Assembly (NCBI GenBank): GCA_934047225.1
Contig: OW203986.1
Location: forward strand, 12,961,221-13,025,220
Length of the DNA stretch: 64,000 bases
Direction of reading: 5' to 3'
Origin: Ypsolopha sequella
Lineage: Eukaryota; Arthropoda; Insecta; Lepidoptera; Ypsolophidae
Below, in pieces: positions 13,948-25,577 of this stretch (positions are counted from its first letter, which is position 1; every line of letters starts with the position of its first letter). Under the pieces are notes generated by a model. It saw nothing but the letters and a program-made list of their open reading frames with translations. It did not search any database and was not told the DNA's origin. The position numbers and the translations under genes are program-made.

Positions 13948-14050
13948 GTTTGTAAATACTTTATTGCACAAAATAGTTTACAATGCACAAAGGCAAACTT
14001 AATGCTTATTAGCATTCTCTGCCAGTTAACCTTTGGTGATGTGGAAAGTT
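13948..14050 (-). mobile_element. LINE 3'-end fragment (antisense)
   Basis: Contains ttgtaaatactttattgcac, acaaaggcaaacttaatgc, ttagcattctctgccagtta. On the minus strand this gives a typical 3' end with AATAAA-like 'gtgcaataaagt'. Confidence 0.5.
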
Positions 14051-14778
14051 TTTAAGGGTAGTGCCAGATAAGGTTGATTACTATAATCGATTCGACCAAA
14101 AAATAATATTGTCATAGATACTTTACATATTAAATATAATAAGAATTATGTAATTATTGTTTATACATATATAATCTACTCACAAATACGGCGTGCGTGC
14201 TGGGCTCGTGCTAAAAGGGAATCGGCATACAATGGGTGCTTCAGTTATTGGTTAGCAAAACTCCTTCCGCCTTTTTTTACGCCAGTGGTTCCAACTATAA
14301 ATATCATGAAACGAAATTTTTTAATATTTTAGATTATAAGCGATTTTTGCAAAGTTTTCTGGAGAAAATTGAAAAAGAATAAATAAAATAGAACAAAAGT
14401 CAAATATTTCTTTAAACTTTGCTAGTAAAAACGTAATTTCTTTAGATGCTTGACATAAATACATTGAAAAATATACTACTACATTAAGACTATCCTAAGA
14501 CGAGCGATTAAAAGTACTAATTTTAAATAAGACGAACATAAATAAAAACGATGGAAAAATAAAAAACCGACCAAGTGCGAGTTGGAGTCGTGCACGAAGG
14601 GTTCCGTACCATTATCTATAAAAACGGCAAAAAAAACATGTCTGTCGTATGGGAGCCCCCTTAAATATTTATTTTATTCGGTTTTTTAGTATTTGTTGTT
14701 ATAGCGACCCCCTTGAAGTAATTCGGGGGAGAGTAAGAGGACAGCTTATAGGCAAAAAACCAGGAGGCCCACCATGCC

Positions 14779-14859
14779 CTTGCCTTCTATCTGTTCTTTG
14801 TGTGTATCTTGTCTTCTTATTTGTGTGCAATAAAGTGTTTATTCATTCATTCATTCATT
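14779..14859 (+). mobile_element. 81-bp LINE tail insertion with (ATTC)n, TSD catgcc
   Basis: Ends gtgtgcaataaagtgtttattcattcattc. The direct repeat catgcc lies at 14773-14778 and 14860-14865. The related copy near 3340 lacks these bases, giving an empty-site comparison. Confidence 0.72.
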
Positions 14860-15148
14860 CATGCCTGGGGCCGATGGATGGCATTATATCCATCTCTAAT
14901 AGCCGGGCCTTATATGGAACAGACTGGTGACGGACAGCGGCGTTATTGGTGCGAGGGTTCCGGCACCGCGCTCACCAACCCGCCTGCCCAGCGTGTGTGA
15001 GTATGGGCAATTCTTCTAGGATTTATTTTTATTATTTATTTATTTAATACATTTACAGTACAGCTTTACAGATACTTAAATCTAATACGCTATACCTACT
15101 AAAATAATTTACAAATAACATTTATTTACAAATACAAATAACAAATAA

Positions 15149-18035
15149 TTACACAATACTACTCTTTTTTGCATCTTTCTCACATAACCTCAGACATTCA
15201 CGAAACACGTTCATCAAACTATCAGCAAACAGATCACACGTTGGATTTGCTGACAGCAGTGTGTTTAGGCCCTCCAGAGCGCGCGGAAGCGGGGAACGAC
15301 GTCGCGCCATGGTTCTAACGGTGGGTACGTGTAGCAGCTTGTGACTACGCGCGCGACTGTAATTTTTGGGTGCAAAAAGCGAGGTTACAGCGTTTACAAG
15401 TTTGGGGCAGTCAGAGTCACCCCGCAAAATACGGCACACCTGAACCTATAAGTCCGTATTGCGCCTGACGTCCAGTGAGTTCAAATTGAGCGTACCTAGG
15501 AGAAAAGGGGTGGGATACATAAAAGGGTAGTAACCGAACTTTCTTTTATATAGGTAACGTAGGAAAGCTTTTTGCACCTTTTCTACTATAAGAGTGTATG
15601 TGCTCTCATATGGGTTCCATATCACAGAACTCGCCTCGAGCTTGGTCCTAACAAGCGACGTGAAGAGAAGCTGAATGGTCTTCAGGTCTTGCAAGTCCCT
15701 GCAGTTTCGCATAACGAACCCTAGCCGTCTAAAACAATTTGCTGCTAGGTTCACCACATGGTCATGAAAATTGAGCCGAGTATCAAAAGTGACACCTAGA
15801 TCCTTAACCGAATAAACGCGTGCAATATTCGCATCACCCAAAGTGTAATAAAATGTTTTGGCTGAGGGGATCGTGTATAAGACATTACACAGCACTTATC
15901 GGGGTTAAAATGCAGTTTGTTTTCCAGGCTCCAGAGATAGACAGCGTTGAGATCGTTTTGAAGCAACTTGCTATCATAATCCTGACTAATGCCCCTGACT
16001 AACTTTAGGTCATCTGCATACAGAAGGCATGAAGTATGACGAAGCACGGCATCGAGGTCATTAATCATGATCACAAAAAGAAGCGGACCAAGAATAGAGC
16101 CTTGGCTCACTCCTGAACGCGTCAAGTACGGTTTCGACTCGAAACAACCGTGTTTTACGTACTGTTTCCGGTCACTCAGATAATTTGCGAAAAATCGCAA
16201 AAGTCTTGGAGATAAACCAATATTGCACTATTTTCTCAGAAGTACATCGTTGTCAACTCTATCGAACGCTTTTTTAAAGTCCAAATAAATGACATCCGCT
16301 TGCACACGCTCATCCATTAATCCTGAGACCATGTCAACAAGTGTCAAAAGGTTGGTGTCTACAGAACGATGACTTCTGAAACCGTGCTGGGAGTCACTCA
16401 AAAAAGGTTGTACTTGTGGATAAATCTTCTTGTGCACAATTGATTCGAAGACTTTTGCTGGGGAACATAAGTTGGCTATGGGTCTGTACTCGGCAACTGA
16501 AGAAGTGTCCCTGGTTTTGGGAATCGGCGTCACGCGTGAGATCTTCCACTTTGCAGGATATTTACCTGTTGTCAGAATAAGGTTATAAATGTATACCAAC
16601 GGGACCTTAAGTTGGTCTACATAGGTTTTGAGCAAATATGGGGGTAAACCATCTGGACCAATAGAACTTCTAGCCCTAAGACGTTTCAAAGCCAATTCAA
16701 TCTCAGCAGCATGTATCTGGTTTATATCAATGTACTTGGAGTCCCTGGTGTTGTCCGAGCTATTGATTTGGTCCGAATCTAACATGGGTGTGCTCGGAAG
16801 GAACACACTTGCGAAAAAATTGGCAAACGCAGATGCTGCTTCTGCTCCCGTATACTCCTTTCCTTCGTGGAACACATGAGGTACAAAACCTCCCTTTGAC
16901 TTTAAGCTGGCAATGTGTTTCCAAAAAGCTCGTGGATTGAATTTGATATTTTCTTCAATCTCGCGCATATGCGACTCATAGGCCAATGACATACGAACTT
17001 TTAACCCTGCTCTAAGTGCACTGAAATTTGCGTATACTTCTGCATTCCTTGTTGACTTCCAAGTACGATGCAGAGATGCCTTACGACTAAGGTCCCCTAT
17101 AATATCAGCTGTAAACCACACTGGATATTGTCTTTTGCGTGTATCAGATCTCTTTTTTTTAGGAACACACTGGTCAAGAATACCGTACATAATATTATAA
17201 AAGGAATCCACGGCATCGTCTACATCATATTGTTTCAGAACTACATCCCACGAGACTTCGGACATCAACTTATGTAGTAGTACATAATCACCCCTACTAA
17301 AGTTCCAGTCGTGGTTATTGTCAATGTTGCTGGCATCGACGTAATTAGAGCCGAGAGCACAGTGCAGCCCACAAAGGGGTATGGCAATGTCCAGCGGGGG
17401 ATGGTAAAGATCTATACGCGGTACTAAACCTCCACACTCCGCCTCACTCACGGAGACCCCACCCACACCATCAGCCAGCAAAACTACATCTAGCTTTCCT
17501 CCAAACACATTAGCAATTTCATTCCTCTCTGACAGACCACAAATATTTAAAAAATAACCATAATAATTTGAAATATTAAGGGATGCACTGTTAAGATTAA
17601 GGTCACCAATGACTATAACATTACTTAGATCTTCAATATGATTTTCTAAATTTTGGAACCATTTTAGGTAGACATTATCTGACGATTTTGGTGGTATATA
17701 AAAAACACAAATATTGAAGTCCACATTATGAAAAGTGATAGACGCCCAGAGATCTTCTCCATCATCTGTTTCAAGATCGCGTCGTCTTCTTAATGACAGA
17801 CCCGGTCGAGCTGCGAGCAGTACCCCACCACCTAGTTTCGGGCGATCACGTCGTAGAAGACTCCAGCCTCCACATACAACTTCAGCATCTTCTACAGATG
17901 CACTCAGATACGTTTCAGAAACTGCCACAAGATGCTGGTCCAACATAAGCAAATTTTGTCTCCAGAATTGAAGTTTTGTGTTCATACCTCTGACGTTTTG
18001 GTAGATGATACTTAATGTGATGTTAGATGACTTTG
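15149..18035 (-). pseudogene. LINE ORF2: endonuclease and RT, two nonsense mutations and one frameshift
   Basis: Open upstream of its first Met with SIIYQNVRGMNTKLQFW (endonuclease motif), then VSETYL, GGGVLLAAR, VIGDLNLN. RT motifs: GPDGLPPYLLK, TPIPKTRD, YRPIANLCSPAKVFE, QHGFRSHRSVDTNL, YLDFKKAFDRVD, GVSQGSILGPLLFVIMINDL and LYADDLKLV. Damage: an in-frame TAG at 16228 (after DNDVLLRK, where family members read on into CNIGLSPRLL); a frameshift near 15.86 kb (between CCVMSYTRS and SAKTFYYTLGDANI); and a second TAG at 15446 (after DVRRNTDL). The copy is dead. The final segment to 15149 is Cys/Arg-rich. Confidence 0.88.
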
Positions 18036-18040
18036 ATGTT

Positions 18041-18301
18041 TTAGGCTCGGCTCGCAGGCTTGGGTGGTCCTCGAAAGGGAATCCACTCCTTTACTCTCGC
18101 ATTTTCAGGCCAGATTTCTGTTGAGAAACATTTTTCATACATTGGAACTGAGACACCGATCTTGTAAGATTTGTAGTCTCCTTTAGGGTTCAGAGTTTCT
18201 ACTGAAAATGCTTCTTTGTCACAAAACTGTTGAAGGTATGTTTTAACTTCATCTGCTCCTGATGCCATGTTCCACAGGTGAAAGTACTTTCGGCGTTCCA
18301 C
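18041..18301 (-). pseudogene. LINE ORF1 C-terminal fragment
   Basis: 86 residues. It contains YLQQFCDKEAFSVETLNPKG, DYKSYKIGVSVPMYEK and IWPENARVKEWIPFRG, the conserved end of a LINE ORF1 type known from insects (K--Y-SFK-.V....-V-.-E.WPE...V..). The N-terminal part is absent because of 5' truncation at the junction with the RTE-like fragment. The stop TAA overlaps the open ORF2 frame, giving overlapping ORFs. Confidence 0.65.
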
Positions 18302-18496
18302 CGCTTGATGACCGCCGGAAGTGGCAAAGTCCTGAAAAGGCTTTTGTCCGGCATATAATCTGTGAAAATTTCAAATCTATCACGGTTCATGAGATACAGC
18401 CTGGTGACAGACGGACAGACGGACGGAGAGCGGAGTCTTAATAATAGGGTCCCGAACCTTACCCTTTGGGTACGGAACTCTAAAAACGATGGAAAA

Positions 18497-20569
18497 TAAC
18501 AACTGTTTCGTGAGTTAGTCGGAAATTTAATTGTGGCGGCTAATGGCTTGCAAACCCATTAGCAGTCTTATTCAAAGTGAATACATAGACAGAGCAGACG
18601 TTTGTTCAGCAAAAAGTCGGGAAAGGATAATGTAGTTTAACATTTTGTGGATTCCGTAATAGTATTTTGTGCAACTGTGACATAATGTGTGACATTGGGA
18701 CACGAGTGCTTGTTTACTAAAAGAACGAAGTGAGTTTCGTAATAGACTTGCACGAGTGTCCCAATGTCTAATTATGTCTAGTTGCACACAATACTCTATC
18801 TACGACCATCAAAACCAATTTCACGAAAAATTAGAAAAAGAACACTCGTCTTACACTCGAGCCCATATATTACATATAATGTAATATTATAACATCGGTC
18901 AAACAATGTATGTACTTATAAAATCGCTGTTGATGTTGTAATTACCTTATTGCAGTTTGGGAGTAGATAAACTTTATTTTTTAAATTTGCAAATAGTTAT
19001 TTTAACCCACTCAATCCCATTATCGCTAAAAAATAGATCGCAGTCAAGATCGTGGCTTAGATCCAGCTTCAGTTTGAATATTCTTTCCAAATTCACATGG
19101 TAAGCAGTCACACGATGACGATGAAGCTGCGTGCTCGGCCTACGAGAAGCTACAGCGGCGTAGCAAATAATGACAGAGTAGATAATTATTAAGCCGACAT
19201 GTTAAAGTTTGAGGGTCCCTGTCACCCCATATGCGAAAAAACCTTCAGTGCGAGAGGGAAGGATTCGTGGAAAAGTAGAAAAAAGTTGATATCAAAATTT
19301 CGTTTAACTAGGTCCTAGATACTGTTAAAACTCATAAAAAAAAACATAATTGCAGTCCGCATGTCATTCCTTATTATCAAAGATATTTGTATTGGAGTAT
19401 TGGTGTCGAAAAAGACCTCATTTCAATAAATATTTTTATTGAGCCGAATTTCTCCAATCGCGTTTCTGTTTAACAGATCCCTAGAAAAAGATTCCAAAAA
19501 TAATAAACTATTTTATCAAAATAATACATTATTTACTGAAGTAGATGCAAGTCTATTTTATGTGCTTATTTTTTTCCATAGCGCCTTAATAAAACCGTAG
19601 AGTTTCTTTTTTGCGGCCAAAGGAAAACAACTATAATTTTTGTCTGCCTGTATTTTCGTTATTTATTTCAAAACTACGGAACTTATGTAGATATAATTTT
19701 CACTGTGTATCATACCTAATGATTATTAATAAATAATAGAGTACGCATTTTTGGAATCTCTAAAAAATACGTCACATCAGCCAATCTAGTGTCACTAGAG
19801 GGCACTAAATGTACAGTAGTACCATTTAAATAATGCGCTTAAAAGAAATCTTCGCCACTGTTCGGCAAAGGTTGTATTTCCTTACGATTTCTATACAATC
19901 GATGACAGTGCACGCCTGATTGATCGGCTATACATTTTTTGCGCATTATATATGTGGCAGATCTGTATCTACATTACGAGTGAATAAAACAACTAGATGG
20001 CGCTGTACATCGAGTCACGGATCATTGTAGTCACGTGGGTGGACGACATCGCTGGCAAAAGCTAGTAAAAGCTAGAAAATAAAACCATCTCATAAATTAG
20101 TCGAGCAGTCGAGCAGTTTTCATGACAGAACGGAACTCTACACACTGCTCATAAAAGTGTGTAGTGTTTTTTAATGAAAAAACACGATGAACTTTTCAAG
20201 TGTTTGTTAGCGAAAAATGACTTTATTTTTTAACCGAGTCGTATGGTGACGGTGACGAGGTTTTGTTTCACACTGGAAATCTGACGGCTCGTTTTAATGC
20301 CAAATGCTTTTTGAGTATGTAATATTTTGTTAGCTGAGATTTGTTCCCATCGTTTTAAATCCGTGGTCCCATCCTATCTAAAAACATTTCACCTAAGCAC
20401 ATGTTATTATTTATTGTGAAATCTACCGTTGAGGAATCCTTAATATTATTAAATTGCATTACCAGATGAAACAAAATCTCTATGAAAAACGAATCTTAGA
20501 CCTATTTTATTTATTTCATTATTTGTTTTCAAGGGAATCTTACAGCGCAATGTAACTAACAATATCAAT
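18497..20569. other. Unassigned DNA apart from the 18.7-kb hairpin
   Basis: No coding frame of note. A segment resembling the gatatgcgaaaaaa / gcgagaggg words of the 23-kb MITE occurs near 19220-19260. Confidence 0.4.
18670..18787. repeat. Imperfect hairpin of about 118 bp
   Basis: Left arm gtgcaactgtgacataatg and gacattgggacacgagtgc; the right arm is the complement, gcacgagtgtcccaatgtc and attatgtctagttgcac. The loop is about 40 bp. Confidence 0.6.
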
Positions 20570-20581
20570 AGAGTAACTTTA

Positions 20582-20780
20582 GGCGTCAGCACACAACGGG
20601 CTCCGGATTAAGATCCTCGGTGAACCGGGGACGCTTCGCCAATCTTGTGGCGACCTAGGTCGCCTCTTGGGATTCTGGCGAGAGCTGGGCTGGCTGGAAT
20701 AGCCGGCTCCACACTTTCCACGCACAAAGGCCCAAGTAAGAGACTAGGTGCGGAAACCGAGACCACCAAGAAGAAGAAGA
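20582..20780 (+). mobile_element. 199-bp GC-rich retroposon with (AAG)n tail and 12-bp TSD
   Basis: Flanked by the direct repeat agagtaacttta (20570-20581 and 20781-20792). It ends in gaccaccaagaagaagaaga. A 5'-truncated LINE or SINE. A minus-strand open frame over it is incidental. Confidence 0.8.
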
Positions 20781-20829
20781 AGAGTAACTTTAATACGGCC
20801 AATCAATAGTTTCCACTGGTAGTAACATA

Positions 20830-21004
20830 ATAAATTAACATAATATCAGCAGTATAGAAACGCAGAAAGAAAAGTAAATCTGGATGTGAGGAGCTCTGAA
20901 CCGGGATGGAAAGCTCCCGGGTTCGAATCTCGGTTCAGAGCTCCTCACATCCAGATTTACTTTTCTTTCTGCGTTTCTACACTGCTGATATAATGTTAAT
21001 TTAT
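20830..21004. repeat. Hairpin with 74-bp arms and a B box in the 27-nt loop
   Basis: Left arm 20830-20903 and right arm 20931-21004 pair with about two mismatches (gaggagctctgaaccg / cggttcagagctcctc). The loop reads ggatggaaagctcccgggtt then cgaatct, containing ggttcgaatct. Confidence 0.85.
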
Positions 21005-21276
21005 ATCTCCTTGCGATGCATAAATCGCAAAGTGTTCAAACATAGAAATTTATTTCTGTCTTAGTAACATAATAAATACATTTGAGCAACAATATGATGA
21101 TGATTTATTTTGAAAGAGAAATTATCAGATAACACAAAGAAAACAATTTTATATATAAATATATGAACTTAGTTTAAAAAAACCAGATACTCAAACAACC
21201 CACAATGTTTAGTATTATTTTAAAAGCTTTGTAAATATTGTTAATAAATAAATATAAAAAAAACTACGTGTCATTC

Positions 21277-21303
21277 TTGAATAGAATAGAATAGAATAGA
21301 ATC
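21277..21303 (-). repeat. (AATAG)n retroposon tail
   Basis: Tandem aatag, followed by aatcagctttattttatata, which on the minus strand is a LINE 3' end with AATAAAGCTGATT. The element body beyond about 21360 is not recognised. Confidence 0.5.
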
Positions 21304-21365
21304 AGCTTTATTTTATATAATTCAAGTTACAATTATTTGGCCCGCCAAGTTTATTGCTTTTACGC

Positions 21366-21648
21366 CCGTGTATCATACTACGTTTTTCAATGCTTAGTGT
21401 GAGGAAATGAAAACAAATATAATCTTGTGAACTTTAAATTATAATTGGCTCAAGAGGACTGTATCCAGAGCCGTTAAACAGTGGAAAAAAAAGCATAACA
21501 TCTATGGTACACAGGAAAGTCTACAGGTTAGCCAACCATTGTAAATATTAAAAAAAAAAATATATAAAGCCCTAGGGCAAAATAATCGACTTTTTGTTCG
21601 GTTTTGATGCATAAAAAGTGGGCCTTTACGAGCACATGCATTGAAAAA
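21366..21648 (+). repeat. Dispersed repeat family G, copy 2
   Basis: Same order of blocks as copy 1, from tcatactacgtttttcaatg to gagcacatgcattgaaaa. It is oriented opposite to copy 3 about 530 bp away, so the two can fold back on each other. Confidence 0.75.
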
Positions 21649-22179
21649 TATATAAATATCTTGCAATTTTTGACATTATTGCATACTCACCATAAATCAC
21701 TATTTCGTGTGTAATAAGAATTAGACTGATTAGTACCTACCATAGACTAAGGATAGTAAATCCCAATTCTGTGGTACCTATACGGATGAAAGACAGGAAA
21801 CCTGTCTATGACAACGCGATCTGCTGGGGATGTAGAAATTTAATTTAGGTAATAACTAAGAGCCTTAGAGTATGTACCAACTGAGCGCAATCAATTTGAC
21901 CTAGGACAAATCGAATTAAAAAGAGAATATCAGCTTTTGAACGTCGCTCTTGTAATGGAAGGATGTGATATTTCCGACATGATACAATATGTTTATTCGT
22001 CCAAGATATTTTCCTTGAAAGAAACGAGTATTTTGTTAAGAAAATTCATGTAACAGAATAATCTTTTTTGAACGCGCTCTAACCTATCACTGTAAGATGG
22101 ATTCTACACTTGCGAAACATATTCAAGACTGCTACGTACATAAGTACAATATAAAATTTTTTGGGTTTTTATATTTTTT

Positions 22180-22462
22180 CAATGCAAGTGCTCGTAAAGG
22201 CCCACTTTTTATGCATCAAAACCGAACAGAAATTCGATTATTTTGCCCTAGGTCTTCATTATTATTATTTTTAAATTTATTTACCAGAAGTTGGCTAACC
22301 TGCAACCTTTCCTGTGTACCATAAATGTTATACTTTTTTTCCACTGTTTAACGGCTCTGGATACAGTCCTTTTGAGCCAATCATAATTAAAGTTCACAAG
22401 ATTATATTTGTTTTATTTCCTCACACTATGCGTTGAAAAACGTAGTATGATGCACGGGCGTA
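22180..22462 (-). repeat. Dispersed repeat family G, copy 3 (inverted)
   Basis: Reverse complement of copy 2, ending at cgcccgtgcatcatactacg. The converging pair encloses 21649-22179, in which I recognise nothing. Confidence 0.75.
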
Positions 22463-22639
22463 AAAACATTGCTTTTTTATATAACCTATCCAAAAACGTA
22501 TCTCTCTTGAAAGTAATTTTGCTGGTAAACATCACCGTCTTAGAGCGTGTACGTTTATTTTTAATAGTTGGCTTTGGAAGCCTACAAGGTCGAGGCGAGC
22601 AGCCAGCTGTCGTGATAAAAAGTTAGTTTTATTATTTCA

Positions 22640-22955
22640 CTTGCGTTTACTAAATCTTGGCCCCGTTTTCGGCTTGGTCGTTATTTTATCGACACCTCTT
22701 ACAGCCAGTTGACCAGGGTCACTACAATGATAATAAACAAAATAGCAAACAAAACCGTTGAGTGGTTCTCGAGTTAACGGAACGTACCCACATACATACA
22801 TACACACAAACAGGTGGACAATAATTCTACAAATTGTAGTTTTGGCCTTAGGCCTTAGGCTCAATACTAATAAAAATAACCCATTTCAGCTAAAATTTCG
22901 CGAATATATTCAATGTACAGACACGACTTTTTTCTACTTTATTATTAGATATTTT
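22640..22955 (+). repeat. Dispersed repeat family H, copy 2
   Basis: Contains ccgttttcggcttggtcgtt, gttgagtggttctcgagtta, ttgtagttttggccttaggc and cagacacgacttttttctac. The start is truncated relative to copy 1. Confidence 0.7.
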
Positions 22956-23002
22956 TATTTTATTTTTTTATTTTTATTTTAAGTAGGATATATGACTTTA
23001 TA

Positions 23003-23969
23003 CAGAATGTAATCGTTAAGTGTGACCAGGCAATTATTCCGTATTTATTACAGATATCAAAAAAATTATAACTGATATCGAAAGTACGTTACTTAATCAG
23101 TAAAATGACATCAATAAATTTTTGAAAATCAAACGACAAATATCCAAAATTTTGACATTAAACATTCCCATACATTTAGTATGAGATTAGTAGAAAGGTT
23201 TTAGTTTCCTTATTTGAAAAGGTTATTTTAGCTTAGTACTGATATTAATGGAAACTGTTTATTAACCTAACAAAGTAATAAAACTATCTTTTAATTGAAT
23301 AGTATTTATTTCTTAGTAAGTACAAAATTTTGTATTCAAAGCAGTCTGTTCGAAGTGACGTTCTTGTTGTGCGATACAATGTATGGGAATGTTTAATGTC
23401 AACATTTTGGATACTTGTCGTTTGATTTTCAAAAAGTAATTGATGTCATTTTACTGATTAGGTTACGTACTTTCGATATCAGTTTGCTTTTTTTTGATAT
23501 CTGTAATAGTTACGGAATAATCGCTTGATCACTTAAGGCGATATGCGAAAAAAATACGGGTGTTTCTTTTCTGTTTATTTTATGAAATACACGGAAAATT
23601 TTAATAAATTTCTGCTATATGCATTTTGACTATATAATCTAAGGCTTTAAAATTGGAAAACATGTTTGGATAAATTTTCCTCGATAGAAATAATTGTTGA
23701 AATGAGGTCTTCAAACACACTTTTTCTCCTCGTTTGACGAATAGGAACCATATACAAAACTCAAACATATTTTATTAGGTGTGATTCAACAATATCTAGA
23801 GATTTGGTATTTGAAATTATGCTAGCTATTTTAGTTTTTTTAATAAAAATATAAAACCAACTTTTTTCCCTTTTGCCCTGAATCCGCCCCTCTCGCACTG
23901 CGCGATTTTTCGCTTGGAGTGACAGTGACAAAAATAAAATTCGCATAGCCTCTTAACGATTACACTCTG
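23003..23969. mobile_element. Mariner-type MITE, 967 bp, TA target duplication
   Basis: Ends cagaatgtaatcgttaag and cttaacgattacactctg, flanked by TA. Inside is a second inverted pair (about 160 bp arms) including cattaaacattcccataca and its complement, with gaaagtacgttacttaatc. No transposase. Confidence 0.7.
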
Positions 23970-24481
23970 TATATCCATAGATAAATACAACGATTAGAAC
24001 TTGAAATATATTTCGGCGGCCCTTAGTGGGCCGTTATCAGTCAAAAATATATTTATTTTCAATTAAAGAATTAAATGAGACTTGAGGATAATTCATGATT
24101 TATATAAAAATGGCTCACCTCAATACGTGTTATGATCGGGAAAGCCGACCAGTTTCAGCAGATTTAAACTGCCTTCATCTGGGCGAGTGAAGACGTTTAC
24201 ACGACGACGCACATACGGGTATTTAAAGCTTAAAGCTGGCCAGAAGTCGAATCTACTAAGCAAAGTATTTACTGTAATTTTTGAATTTACAGAACAGTCA
24301 AGGGACCGGGCCAACTACCTGCATATATTATTTTCGATTTCTCGTACAAAAGAACGGTATACGTCTTTCGCAACTTGACTGTCGCTTATGCTGCACGTTA
24401 ACTTTGTCGATATTGAAAAAAACCGTTTGAAGTGTTTTCTAACTACTTGTAACCTGAAGTGTTTTTGTGGAAATCATAGTG

Positions 24482-25317
24482 ATGGATCCTGATGGTAAAG
24501 GTATGCATAGTATTTTTTCATAAACTGCATTTTTTTATGTATCGTGTAGTAATTTTTATCGTTCTGTCAAGGCAACTATTATTTTAAAGGTCATTTATTC
24601 CATATTTTTATAAACACGAGTGTATAAGTTACATTCTCGAGCATTCTCCGGGGTAGGTATCTGAGTAGCAAATTAAGTTCAGTCTTTCTTCTATATGAAT
24701 CCATAAAAAAATTTGACCAAGATTGACCAATTGACTTTATTCTTAATTTTTAATCTTTATACTAATAATAAAGTAGTAAAAAAGTCATGTTTGTAAAATG
24801 AATATTTTTTCGAAATTTTGAATGAAATTTGTTATTAATTAGTTAATGAAAAATTAATTAGTTCACTGTTATTAAATAGTTAATAATTAGAGGCGAAAAC
24901 ATACATTTTCAGAATTTTTGTCTGTCTGTATGTATGTTCCTCGAGAACCACTCAACGGATTTGAATACGTTTTGTTTTGTTATCATCGCAGTGGCCCTGG
25001 TCGAATATATGCTATTAGATAAGGGATATTGATAAAATAACCGTCAAGCCAAAAACGGGAATAAATAGAATATATAGGAATAAAAGCGAACGGAGCCGCG
25101 GGCGAAAGGCTAGTAATAGAGTACTTTGATGATTTTATCGGTCACATCATTTGCAAAATTGAATTCATCTGTTTTGTCCACAGATTCCAACGATAATTGC
25201 AACAATATGACGAGGCAAACCTTGTGGGACATTCTCAAGACATTTGAACACAGAAAGATTCAGGAAAAGTTTGAAAATCTTGAAACCCCGTGTTTTAGAC
25301 ATGACTTTAAGGAGTGA
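24482..25317 (+). CDS. Putative two-exon remnant ORF of the TIR element
   Basis: An ATG at 24482 (MDPDGK) runs into a donor, gtaaag|gtatgc. At 25176 the acceptor gtccacag|attcc opens TRQTLWDILKTFEHRKIQEK and ends with TGA at 25317. Joined, this gives about 53 residues. A neighbouring frame continues the acidic stretch SDDAIEHQPDNFEEEWSCSS to TAA, followed by AATAAA. This suggests that the original C terminus was frameshifted by decay. The function is unknown, and the whole model is inference from splice-like signals. Confidence 0.35.
24765..25115 (-). repeat. Dispersed repeat family H, copy 3, inside a TIR element
   Basis: Minus-strand order matches copies 1 and 2: agcctttcgcccgcggctcc, ttcccgtttttggcttgacg, gttgagtggttctcgaggaa. 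It lies within the 24.1-25.6 kb element, so it inserted later. Confidence 0.7.
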
Positions 25318-25577
25318 TGACGCCATAGAACATCAACCAGACAATTTTGAAGAAGAATGGAGCTGCTCATCAGAAAAATAATAAAAAATTTTACAATAAA
25401 AATAAAACATAAAAAAAAAATTGTTTTATTGTATGAAAATAATATTACAAAATAAGTAAACCAAAAACACCGATTTTAGAATTTTGGCCAAGTTTTTTAA
25501 TCAAATACGTTACGCCTCACAACTGGTCGGCTTTCCCGATCATAACACGTATTGAGGTGAGCCGTTTTTATATAAAT

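Larger units (their letters stand above)
15019..18301 (-). mobile_element. CR1/Jockey-like LINE (innermost layer), degenerate
   Basis: Sense is minus. The end of ORF1 (18301-18041) overlaps the start of ORF2. The 3' end, near 15019, is an AATAAATAAATAATAAAAATAAAT tail. The element interrupts the RTE-like fragment between its caattcttc and accgccgg blocks. The 5' part is missing. It differs in sequence from the LINE at 29-38 kb. Confidence 0.85.
14706..18351 (+). mobile_element. RTE-like LINE 3' fragment (second layer), split by a LINE
   Basis: 14706-15018 plus about 18301-18351 match the copy at 3272-3530: cccttgaagtaattcggggg, gccgggccttatatggaaca, ccggcaccgcgctcaccaac, then accgccggaagtggcaaag. 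It begins abruptly at 'gaccccctt', consistent with 5' truncation. Confidence 0.7.
14559..18480. mobile_element. Outer retroposon of a four-layer nest ('gggttccgtacc' lepidopteran repeat)
   Basis: The left part (14559-14705) contains ccgaccaagtgcgag and gaagggttccgtaccatta. The right part (about 18352-18480) contains cacggttcatgagatacagc, ctggtgacagacggacag and ccctttgggtacggaac. These halves belong to one common lepidopteran interspersed repeat. A 16-bp direct repeat, taaaaacgatggaaaa, flanks the whole block (14543-14558 and 18481-18496), as a target site duplication. Everything between the halves was inserted later. Confidence 0.8.
24098..25577. mobile_element. 1.48-kb TIR transposon remnant
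   Basis: 57-bp TIRs with one mismatch; the inner 43 bp (from ggctcacctcaatacgtgtt to cgaccagtt) are perfect at 24112-24154 and 25521-25563. It carries a putative 5' exon and a 3' exon around an intron, plus a family H copy. It is probably an internally deleted element; its superfamily was not identified. Confidence 0.75.
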
